A stretch of DNA of 14,753 nt, from the NCBI GenBank assembly GCA_004357415.1, contig SMVY01000086.1, forward strand, positions 1 through 14,753, read 5' to 3'. This document shows positions 1-5,670 of this stretch, piece after piece (within the stretch, counting starts at the first letter, position 1; each line of letters begins with the position of its first letter). A program made the translations under genes and the position numbers. The notes beneath the pieces are model-generated. The model was not told where the DNA came from. It saw only the letters and a list, made by a program, of their open reading frames with translations, and did not search any database. This DNA comes from Gemmatimonadota bacterium (GTDB taxonomy: Bacteria; Gemmatimonadota; Gemmatimonadetes; Gemmatimonadales; GWC2-71-9).

Positions 1-1316
1 CCGCCGGCGTTGTCGGCCACGGGGCCGTAAGCGTCGACGGTCATGGTCACGCCCACGGTGGCCAGCATACCCACGGCGGCGATGGCGATGCCGTAGAGGC
101 CGGCCATCGAGAAGGAAACGTAGATCGCTCCTGAGATGAGCAGCACCGGGATGACCGCCGACTTGAGCCCCAGCGCCAGGCCGGCGATGATGGTGGTGGC
201 CGCTCCGGTCTCGGATGCCTTGGCGATCTCCCGGATCGGCTTGCCCGCGGTGTAGTACTCGGTGACCAATCCGATCAGGATGCCGGCCACGGTGCCGGAG
301 AGGATGGCCCAGAAGGGGCCCATGGGCGACTTGCCGGCCATGCCGAGGGGCATGGTCGAGACCAGCCACCAGGCGGCTCCCAGGAACAGGCCCGCCGCGA
401 TGAAGGTGGTCATCCGCAGCGCGTTTTCGGGCGAGCCTCTCTCCAGCACCTTCATCGACGCGATGCCGACCAGCGACGCTGCCAGGCCGGCAACGATCAG
501 GGCCAGCGGCAAGGCGATGGCAACGACCCGGAGGTCGTCCGGAATCAACGCGCTGGTGGCGCCCAGCGCGATGGTGGCGATGACCGCGCCGACGTAACTC
601 TCGAAGATGTCGGCGCCCATGCCGGCTACGTCGCCGACGTTGTCGCCCACGTTGTCGGCGATGGTGGCCGGGTTCCGGGGGTCGTCCTCGGGGATGCCGG
701 CTTCGACCTTGCCGACCAGGTCGGCCCCGACGTCGGCCGCTTTGGTGTAGATGCCGCCACCCACGCGGGCGAACAGCGCGATGGAGCTGGCCCCCATGGC
801 GAAGCCCGAAACCGTCGTGGCAAAGGTCAAGGCGGCGCCGGTGGCCCCGCCGCGCAGGATGACGACCCCGACCAGGCCCACGCCCAGGAGGCCCAACGAC
901 GCGACCGACAGTCCCATGACCGCGCCCCCATTGAAGGCTATCCGCAGGGCCTTGGCCTGGCCCGAGTCGCGGGCCGCCTCCGACGTGCGCACGTTGGCCG
1001 CGGTGGCCGACTTCATGCCGAAGAACCCAGCGGTAATGGAGCACAGGCCGCCGACGATATACGCCAGGGCGGTAGCAGGCCCGATGGTCCAGCCCAGTAG
1101 TGCCGCCACGATGAACAGGAAGGGGAACAACACCATGTATTCCCGTCGCAGGAACGCCATGGAGCCGACCTGAATGGCTAGGGCCAGGTCCCGCATCAGG
1201 TCTGATCCGTCTGGTTGACGCTTGAGCCAGGCGTAGATCCCGAACGCTACCAGCAATCCTGCCGCGCCGGCGCCCATGGCCAGCTGAACCAGCTGAGGCA
1301 GTTTCAAGAGCTCCAT
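1..1316 (-). CDS. hppA: Membrane-bound ion-translocating pyrophosphatase, 5' part (runs off left edge)
   Basis: Integral membrane enzyme that hydrolyses PPi and pumps H+ and/or Na+ across the membrane. 438 codons are present; bacterial members are usually about 650-750 residues, so the C-terminal third lies outside. The N-terminus (MELLKLPQLVQLAMGAGAAG) begins a first membrane helix. The family signature is intact: DVGADLVGKVEAG at 195-207, the acidic EDDPRNP at 210-216 and DNVGDNVGD at 221-229, which supply Mg-PPi ligands. The next helix reads GADIFESYVG, with D236, E239 and G243. The visible part ends in DAYGPVADNAG, just before the GNTT segment whose following residue separates K+-dependent from K+-independent enzymes. 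The ATG shares its A with the TAA stop of pth and has a strong Shine-Dalgarno inside pth, so translation is probably coupled. The family is certain; the transported ion is not. Confidence 0.96.
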   Translation of the reverse strand, partial: MELLKLPQLVQLAMGAGAAGLLVAFGIYAWLKRQPDGSDLMRDLALAIQVGSMAFLRREYMVLFPFLFIVAALLGWTIGPATALAYIVGGLCSITAGFFGMKSATAANVRTSEAARDSGQAKALRIAFNGGAVMGLSVASLGLLGVGLVGVVILRGGATGAALTFATTVSGFAMGASSIALFARVGGGIYTKAADVGADLVGKVEAGIPEDDPRNPATIADNVGDNVGDVAGMGADIFESYVGAVIATIALGATSALIPDDLRVVAIALPLALIVAGLAASLVGIASMKVLERGSPENALRMTTFIAAGLFLGAAWWLVSTMPLGMAGKSPMGPFWAILSGTVAGILIGLVTEYYTAGKPIREIAKASETGAATTIIAGLALGLKSAVIPVLLISGAIYVSFSMAGLYGIAIAAVGMLATVGVTMTVDAYGPVADNAG

Positions 1317-1897
1317 TACTTCTCCTCCACCGATCGGTTGAAGCGATTCATGGCCGCGTCGATGCCTTGCGACACCCAGCAATCCACGGCCTCGGTCATG
1401 GGGTCCAACATGTCTTCGAGCACCGCGGCATCCTCAGCCGACATCGGCTCCAGAACGAAATCTGCCAGGTCGTCCGTCAGGGCGGGGACGGGACCGACCC
1501 CGATTCGCAACCTGGCGTACTCCTGGCTTCTGAGGGCGCCCTGGACGCTCTTCAATCCGTTGTGCCCTCCGGCGCTGCCCGTGGCTCGGAGCCGGAACCG
1601 TCCCAGCGGGAGCGCCGCGTCGTCTACCAGGACCAGCAGGTCCCGGCTGGCGTCGAACTCGGGGTCCGCGGTGAGCGGCGTGAGCGCCGAGCCGCTACGG
1701 TTCATGTACGTGTGCGGTTTGATCAAGCCGACGTCGTGATCGCCGTGGCGCCCTGACGTCACCCGGGCTCGCCGGTCGCGGCGGAACGCGGGCAATTCCC
1801 AGGTGGTGACGAGGTTGTCGATCAACCAAAAACCGGCGTTGTGCCGAGTCCGGGCGTACTCTGGGCCCGGGTTGCCGAGGCCCACGATGATACGCAG
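1316..1897 (-). CDS. pth: Peptidyl-tRNA hydrolase, probable CTG start
   Basis: Releases peptides from prematurely dissociated peptidyl-tRNA in the cytoplasm so that tRNA is recycled. Read from the CTG at 1897 the protein is 193 residues, normal for bacterial Pth, and opens with the classic MRIIVGLGNPGPEY. Substrate and catalytic residues are in place: N9, H19 (TRHNAG), N66 (YMN), D92 and N113 (GGHNG). The usual HDELDLP loop is altered to VDDAALP, keeping the catalytic Asp but losing the preceding His and the second Asp. No ATG exists between the rplY stop (1903-1901) and the conserved core. The candidates are CTG at 1897, or GTG at 1885, which would remove the first beta strand (RIIV). The gene sits 3 nt after rplY, so translation is probably coupled. 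It overlaps hppA by 1 nt. Confidence 0.95.
   Translation of the reverse strand: MRIIVGLGNPGPEYARTRHNAGFWLIDNLVTTWELPAFRRDRRARVTSGRHGDHDVGLIKPHTYMNRSGSALTPLTADPEFDASRDLLVLVDDAALPLGRFRLRATGSAGGHNGLKSVQGALRSQEYARLRIGVGPVPALTDDLADFVLEPMSAEDAAVLEDMLDPMTEAVDCWVSQGIDAAMNRFNRSVEEK
1321..1328 (-). promoter_or_regulatory. Shine-Dalgarno for hppA inside the pth 3' end
   Basis: On the minus strand the bases read GGAGGAGA. The GGAGG core lies 7 nt before the hppA ATG, within the last codons of pth (Glu-Glu-Lys). It fixes the hppA start and shows that hppA initiates as pth terminates (TAATG). Confidence 0.8.
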
Positions 1898-1900
1898 GGT

Positions 1901-2581
1901 TCAGCTCGACTCGTCGGTGTCGCCGTCGCCGTCGACCTCGTCCTCGTCCTTGGCCTTGCCGATGACCTCGGGCTCCGCTGCCTCTTCCTCCAAGGTCTCC
2001 GCCGGCGTCTCTTCCTCTACCGCCCGCGGGGCGATGACGGAGCACACCGCGACACTGGGATCCATCAGGATTTCTGCGTTGGGGACGTCGAGGTCCCCGA
2101 CGTAAATGGCCTGGCCGATGCCAAGATCGGTCACGTCGACCTCGACCCGCTCCGGGATGTGCCGTGGCAGCACCTTGATTTCCAGTTCGCGCATGGACTG
2201 ATCGAGCACGCCGCCGAAGTTCCGTACGCCGTCGGGGATGCCCTCGAGGTGCAGCGGCACCGAGAGCTGGATGGTCTCGCCGGCGTGAATCTCGTACAGG
2301 TCGATGTGGAGGATGTCTTCCGGGCGAATGGGGTTCCGCTGGACCTCGCGGATCAGCGCCCGCACCGGCTCCCGGCCGGCCACGGTGACTTCCACCGGCG
2401 TACTGGAAGTGATCTGCGAGATGAGCTTGGAGAGAACCGCCGCATCGATCACCAGGGCCTCGGAATCCCGACCGCGACCGTAGATGACCGCGGGGATCTT
2501 CCCTTCGCGCCGCAGGGTTCGCGCCGCGCCCTTGCCGCTCTCAGCACGGATGTCCGCTTCCAACGTTGCCGTGTTTGCCAT
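1901..2581 (-). CDS. rplY: Ribosomal protein L25, CTC/TL5 two-domain form
   Basis: Large-subunit protein that binds 5S rRNA; the long form is also called general stress protein Ctc. 226 residues. The N-terminal L25 domain spans about 1-95 (TLEADIR, GKGAARTLRREGKIPAVIYG at 17-36, HIDLYEI at 92-98). The beta-rich TL5/CTC domain spans about 100-185, and an acidic low-complexity tail follows (about 188-226, rich in Glu and Asp). I chose the ATG at 2581 because AGAGGA lies 8 nt upstream and homologues begin at this point. The frame is open back to a TTG at 2602, but that would add seven residues and overlap the end of prs. It lies 17 nt after prs and 3 nt before pth. The prs - ctc - pth order is widespread in bacteria. 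Confidence 0.96.
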   Translation of the reverse strand: MANTATLEADIRAESGKGAARTLRREGKIPAVIYGRGRDSEALVIDAAVLSKLISQITSSTPVEVTVAGREPVRALIREVQRNPIRPEDILHIDLYEIHAGETIQLSVPLHLEGIPDGVRNFGGVLDQSMRELEIKVLPRHIPERVEVDVTDLGIGQAIYVGDLDVPNAEILMDPSVAVCSVIAPRAVEEETPAETLEEEAAEPEVIGKAKDEDEVDGDGDTDESS

Positions 2582-2589
2582 GATGCTAT

Positions 2590-2595
2590 TCCTCT
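2590..2595 (-). promoter_or_regulatory. Shine-Dalgarno deciding the rplY start
   Basis: Minus-strand AGAGGA ends 8 nt before the ATG at 2581, in the 17-nt gap after the prs stop. It favours this ATG over the in-frame upstream TTG at 2602. Confidence 0.7.
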
Positions 2596-2598
2596 GTG

Positions 2599-3552
2599 TC
2601 AATCAAACAGCGAACTGACTGACTGATCGCTGTGGGTGTACCCAATGGCCTTCGACAGCAGCGGCGCGATGGACAGTATCTTGAGCCGATCGAACTGCCG
2701 CTCCGGTGGCACCACGATGCTATTGCTGACTGCGAGCTCCTTGAGCGGCGAGTCCTGCAGCCGCTGGACCGCCGGGTCCGATAGGACCGCGTGGGTTGCG
2801 CAACAGTATATGTCCCGCGCCCCCAGCCGTTTGAGGGCGTGCACCGCCTGAGTCATCGTTCCGCCGGTGTCGATCATGTCGTCGGGGATGAGGCAATCAC
2901 GACCCTCGACATCACCCACGACGTTGACGACTTCGGCGACGTTGGCCGACGTCCGCCGCTTGTCGATTATGGCCAACGTGCCGTTCAACCGTTTGGCGAA
3001 CCCACGGGCCATCTTGGCTCCCCCGACGTCCGGCGCCACCACCACCAGATCGTGCAGCTTCTTCTGCCGGTAGTGGCTGGTGAACACCGGCGCCGCATAC
3101 AAATGGTCCACCGGCAGATCGAAGAAGCCCTGCAACTGGTGTTGGTGGAAGTCCATCCCCAACACCCGGTCGGCTCCCGCGGTCGACACCATGTTGGCCA
3201 TCAACTTGGCGCTTATGGCAACCCGGGGCTGGTCTTTCCGGTCCTGCCGGGCGTAGCCGAAGTACGGTATGACCGCCGTGACCCTCGCCGCACTGGCCCG
3301 CTTGGCCGCGTCGATCAGCAGCAACAGTTCCAGCATGTTCTCCGCCGGCGGATTCGTGGGCTGCACGATGTAGACATCGCGGCCCCGGACATTCTCGTCG
3401 ATCTTGACGAAGATTTCCCCGTCGGCGAATCGCCTCAGTGTCACCCGGCACAGCGGCTGTGACAGATGCTCGGCGATCTCCTCCGACAGCGCTCGATTGG
3501 ACGAGCCCGACAGGAGAAGAAGCTGACTGCTGCTAAGCGAATATTCGGCCAT
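2599..3552 (-). CDS. prs: Ribose-phosphate pyrophosphokinase (PRPP synthase)
   Basis: Transfers pyrophosphate from ATP to ribose 5-phosphate, giving PRPP for purine, pyrimidine, NAD, His and Trp synthesis; cytoplasmic, normally hexameric. 317 residues, the usual length for class I. Visible motifs are FADGEIFVKIDENVRGRDV at 42-60 (dimer and allosteric region), the ATP-binding YFGYARQDRK at 97-106, the catalytic-site MDFHQHQLQGFF at 133-144, the flexible loop around DKRR (197-200), and the ribose-phosphate loop DDMIDTGGTM at 224-233. The last is slightly unusual, with Met and Gly where DDIIDTAGT is typical. The ATG start is clear and gives the normal N-terminus; only a weak AGG precedes it by 7 nt. 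tRNA-Gln lies 69 nt upstream and rplY 17 nt downstream. Confidence 0.98.
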   Translation of the reverse strand: MAEYSLSSSQLLLLSGSSNRALSEEIAEHLSQPLCRVTLRRFADGEIFVKIDENVRGRDVYIVQPTNPPAENMLELLLLIDAAKRASAARVTAVIPYFGYARQDRKDQPRVAISAKLMANMVSTAGADRVLGMDFHQHQLQGFFDLPVDHLYAAPVFTSHYRQKKLHDLVVVAPDVGGAKMARGFAKRLNGTLAIIDKRRTSANVAEVVNVVGDVEGRDCLIPDDMIDTGGTMTQAVHALKRLGARDIYCCATHAVLSDPAVQRLQDSPLKELAVSNSIVVPPERQFDRLKILSIAPLLSKAIGYTHSDQSVSSLFD

Positions 3553-3565
3553 TATACAGCCTAAA

Positions 3566-3595
3566 AAGATACCTGGTACGCTGTCGATGAGTCAA
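3566..3595 (-). promoter_or_regulatory. Possible sigma70-type promoter for prs-rplY-pth-hppA
   Basis: In the 69-nt gap between tRNA-Gln and prs the minus strand has TTGACT (3595-3590), an 18-nt spacer, then TATCTT (3571-3566). If used, transcription would begin about 7 nt before the prs ATG, giving a nearly leaderless mRNA, so read-through from the tRNA is an equally good explanation. Confidence 0.25.
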
Positions 3596-3621
3596 CTGCT
3601 TAACGAGTGGGGGCCCCGCTA

Positions 3622-3692
3622 TTGCCCCGCGTGGATTCGAACCACGATTACCGGAACCAAAATCCGGGGTCCTGCCATTAGACGACGGGGCA
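3622..3692 (-). tRNA. tRNA-Gln, anticodon TTG
   Basis: A full cloverleaf can be folded on the minus strand. The acceptor arms TGCCCCG / CGGGGCA pair 7 of 7. The D arm is GTCTAATGGCAGGAC. The anticodon arm is CCGGA-TTTTGGT-TCCGG, with TTG at positions 34-36 between T33 and G37. The T arm is CGTGG-TTCGAAT-CCACG, and the discriminator base is A. CCA is not encoded (the next bases are TAG). The gene is 71 nt long, 44 nt downstream of the ispE stop and 69 nt upstream of prs on the same strand. TTG reads CAA and, by wobble, CAG. Confidence 0.96.
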
Positions 3693-3706
3693 GCGAGCGC
3701 CCTCAA

Positions 3707-3712
3707 CGTATA
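3707..3712 (-). promoter_or_regulatory. Possible -10 element for tRNA-Gln
   Basis: In the 44-nt gap between ispE and tRNA-Gln the minus strand carries TATACG, 14 nt before the mature tRNA 5' end, followed by a GC-rich stretch. The upstream sequence at -35 distance (around TTTCC) is a poor match, so this is only a candidate. Confidence 0.2.
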
Positions 3713-3736
3713 CCGGCCTCGAGGGAAACGGAAATG

Positions 3737-4594
3737 TCAGGCCGTGGCGAACGGGATGACCCGTCCCAGCTTCCGAGGTACCATGTTCTGGGCGTCGTCC
3801 CGGTCCCGGTCCGAGCGGTAGATCGCCACCAGGGCCGAGCCCGACCCGCTCATGCGGCACATGAGCGGGTTGGTGCCGACCAGCGCCTCGAACGCCTCGC
3901 GGATCTCCCCGTGGCGGGCAAATACCGGGGCCTCGAAGTCATTGCCGGACAGGCGGGCCACATCGCTCCAATTGTGCAGCGTCTCGGTGCCCATGACCAC
4001 CGATCCGCGGCGGACGGTTTGGTGAATGTCGTCGATCCAGCGGTACGCCTCGGCGGTATCGATCCCCACTTCCGGTACCAGCAGGAGGCCTGGCCTCGAG
4101 GGCAGCGGCGGCAGGCGCAGCAGTCGCTCGCCGTGCCCCCAGCCGAGGGCCAACGGCGCCTCGCTCACGAAGAATGGGACGTCGCTCCCCAGCCGGGCGG
4201 CGAACTGGAGCAGCTCGTGCCGGGGGATGGCGTGACCCGTCAATTCGTTGACCGCCACCAGGGCGGCGGCGGCGTCGCTCGAACCGCCGCCGAGGCCGGC
4301 CCGCACCGGGATGTGCTTGGCGAGCGTGAGGGATATGCCGAACGGCCGGCCGGTAGCGGCCAAGACCATCTCCGCGGCGCGCACCGCCAGGTTCTCCTGG
4401 TCGGGCCCGGTGTCGGCACCGGAGACGGCGATGGTCACGCCGGCTGCGTCCACCAAGGTTGCCTGGAGCGAGTCGGCCAGGTCGGTGAGACACAACAGGG
4501 TTTCGATCCCGTGGAAGCCGTCCGCCTCCCGCGCCAGCACGCGCAGGAACAGATTCAGCTTGGCCGGTGCCGATCGGGAGACGGTGTTACTCAC
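3737..4594 (-). CDS. ispE: 4-diphosphocytidyl-2-C-methyl-D-erythritol kinase
   Basis: GHMP-family kinase of the MEP pathway: it phosphorylates CDP-methylerythritol at the 2-hydroxyl on the way to IPP and DMAPP. 285 residues, normal length. Motifs are PAKLNLFLRV at 10-19 with catalytic K12, the glycine-rich ATP loop GLGGGSSDAAAA at 100-111, GSDVPFF at 136-142 with catalytic D138, and the C-terminal MSGSGSALVAIY at 248-259. The start is GTG at 4594, 8 nt inside the 3' end of the flippase gene. No good Shine-Dalgarno is visible, so translational coupling is likely, and there is no later start that keeps the PAKLN motif properly placed. tRNA-Gln follows 44 nt downstream and then prs, a common neighbour of ispE. 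Confidence 0.97.
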   Translation of the reverse strand: MSNTVSRSAPAKLNLFLRVLAREADGFHGIETLLCLTDLADSLQATLVDAAGVTIAVSGADTGPDQENLAVRAAEMVLAATGRPFGISLTLAKHIPVRAGLGGGSSDAAAALVAVNELTGHAIPRHELLQFAARLGSDVPFFVSEAPLALGWGHGERLLRLPPLPSRPGLLLVPEVGIDTAEAYRWIDDIHQTVRRGSVVMGTETLHNWSDVARLSGNDFEAPVFARHGEIREAFEALVGTNPLMCRMSGSGSALVAIYRSDRDRDDAQNMVPRKLGRVIPFATA

Positions 4595-5642
4595 CGGGTT
4601 GCGTTGCGGCTTGGCGGAGCCCCTTGAAGTTCAGTCCGGTTCGGGCAACCGACCACAGGCCCAGCAGGGTAATGGGAATGAAGGTGGTGAGGTGATAGGT
4701 GAGCGCGTAGGCCAGCGCCACGTCGACGCTCACGCCATAGAGGGTCACCAGGACCAGCTTGATGGCTGCTTCGAACACGCCTACGTAGCCCGGGGCCGAG
4801 GGGACCGAGATACCGATGGCCAGGACTCCCTGCATGATCAGGGCGCCGCCGAAATCCACCGGAATGTCGAACGCGAGAAACATCACATAAAAGGACAACC
4901 CGTTGAGCAACCATAGGCTGATCGACCACAGAGCCACGCCGAGGATGCGTACCGGCGACCTGAGTGCCGCCATACCGTGGCGCAGGTCCTCGAGGATGCC
5001 GACCAGTTTGGCCGACCACTTTGGATTGGGTACCACCAATTGAATGAGACGCTCGACCGGCTGTGGGAACGCCACCACCACGATGGCCGCCACCAGTGCC
5101 GTGGCGCCCAGAACCCCTGCGATGCTAGCCGCCTGCGTCAGCGACACCGCTCCAAGGCTTACTTCATCTGGGATGCCGGCGGAGAACAGGGCCACCGTCA
5201 ACAGGAACACCAGCGCCAGGCCGTCGAAGATGCGCTCCACCACGACCGAGGACAGCGAGGCGCCTAGACTAACGTTGCCCAGCCGGCTCACCGAGACTAT
5301 CCGCACCACCTCGCCGATGCGAAACGGGAGAATGTTGTTGGCCATGAAACCCATGGCGATGGAATGCCACATCGTGAGCCACGGGAGGTTCTCGCCGTCG
5401 GGTTGTTTGAGCAGTAGGCGCCAGCGAAAGACCCTGAGAGGGAACAACGTCGTGGCGATGGCCACGGCCCCGATGATGGGCCACAGGCGAGCGGTCCGGA
5501 CGTGGTGCAGGAACGCCTCGAACTCCACATCCCGGAGAGCCCAGGCCAGCAGGGCCACCGAGACACCGATGGCCATGACTGTCAGCCACAGGGAAGGTTT
5601 TCGGGAGCCGACGACAGCTCCGCCGGTATCGGGTTGGTTCAT
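4587..5642 (-). CDS. Flippase-like integral membrane protein (LPG_synthase_TM / UPF0104 family)
   Basis: Polytopic inner-membrane protein of the family related to the N-terminal membrane part of MprF and to AglD-type proteins. 351 residues with about eight hydrophobic segments, near 17-35, 52-70, 139-157, 167-192, 231-255, 266-282, 290-303 and 308-333. Family-typical motifs are FRWRLLL at 72-78, NNILPFRIGE at 102-111, VVERIFDGLAL at 134-144 and SAPGYVGVFEAA at 282-293. There is no C-terminal aminoacyl-transferase domain, so it is not a full MprF; movement of a lipid or lipid-linked sugar is the family-level expectation and the substrate is unknown. The ATG at 5642 lies 28 nt after the HPt-like gene. 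The 3' end overlaps ispE by 8 nt, which suggests one transcript and a possible link to polyprenyl lipid supply. Confidence 0.88.
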   Translation of the reverse strand: MNQPDTGGAVVGSRKPSLWLTVMAIGVSVALLAWALRDVEFEAFLHHVRTARLWPIIGAVAIATTLFPLRVFRWRLLLKQPDGENLPWLTMWHSIAMGFMANNILPFRIGEVVRIVSVSRLGNVSLGASLSSVVVERIFDGLALVFLLTVALFSAGIPDEVSLGAVSLTQAASIAGVLGATALVAAIVVVAFPQPVERLIQLVVPNPKWSAKLVGILEDLRHGMAALRSPVRILGVALWSISLWLLNGLSFYVMFLAFDIPVDFGGALIMQGVLAIGISVPSAPGYVGVFEAAIKLVLVTLYGVSVDVALAYALTYHLTTFIPITLLGLWSVARTGLNFKGLRQAATQPGE

Positions 5643-5670
5643 CGGTGTCGGTGGGTCAGGGGCAAAGAAA

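Noticed and set aside
1841..2626. Plus-strand open frame of 261 codons opposite rplY
   Set aside because: Antisense to L25, whose identity is certain; rich in His/Asp/Arg as expected of a shadow frame.
3551..3556. Perfect TATAAT overlapping the prs start codon on the minus strand
   Set aside because: Transcription from it would begin downstream of the prs ATG, and no -35 element lies at the right distance.
3611..3620. GGGGCCCC palindrome just after tRNA-Gln as a terminator
   Set aside because: No loop of workable size and no T-run follows on the minus strand.
3587..4627. Long plus-strand open frame (346 codons) opposite ispE and tRNA-Gln
   Set aside because: It lies antisense to a well-motifed ispE and crosses the tRNA; its translation is low-complexity Arg/Gly/Gln with no family resemblance.
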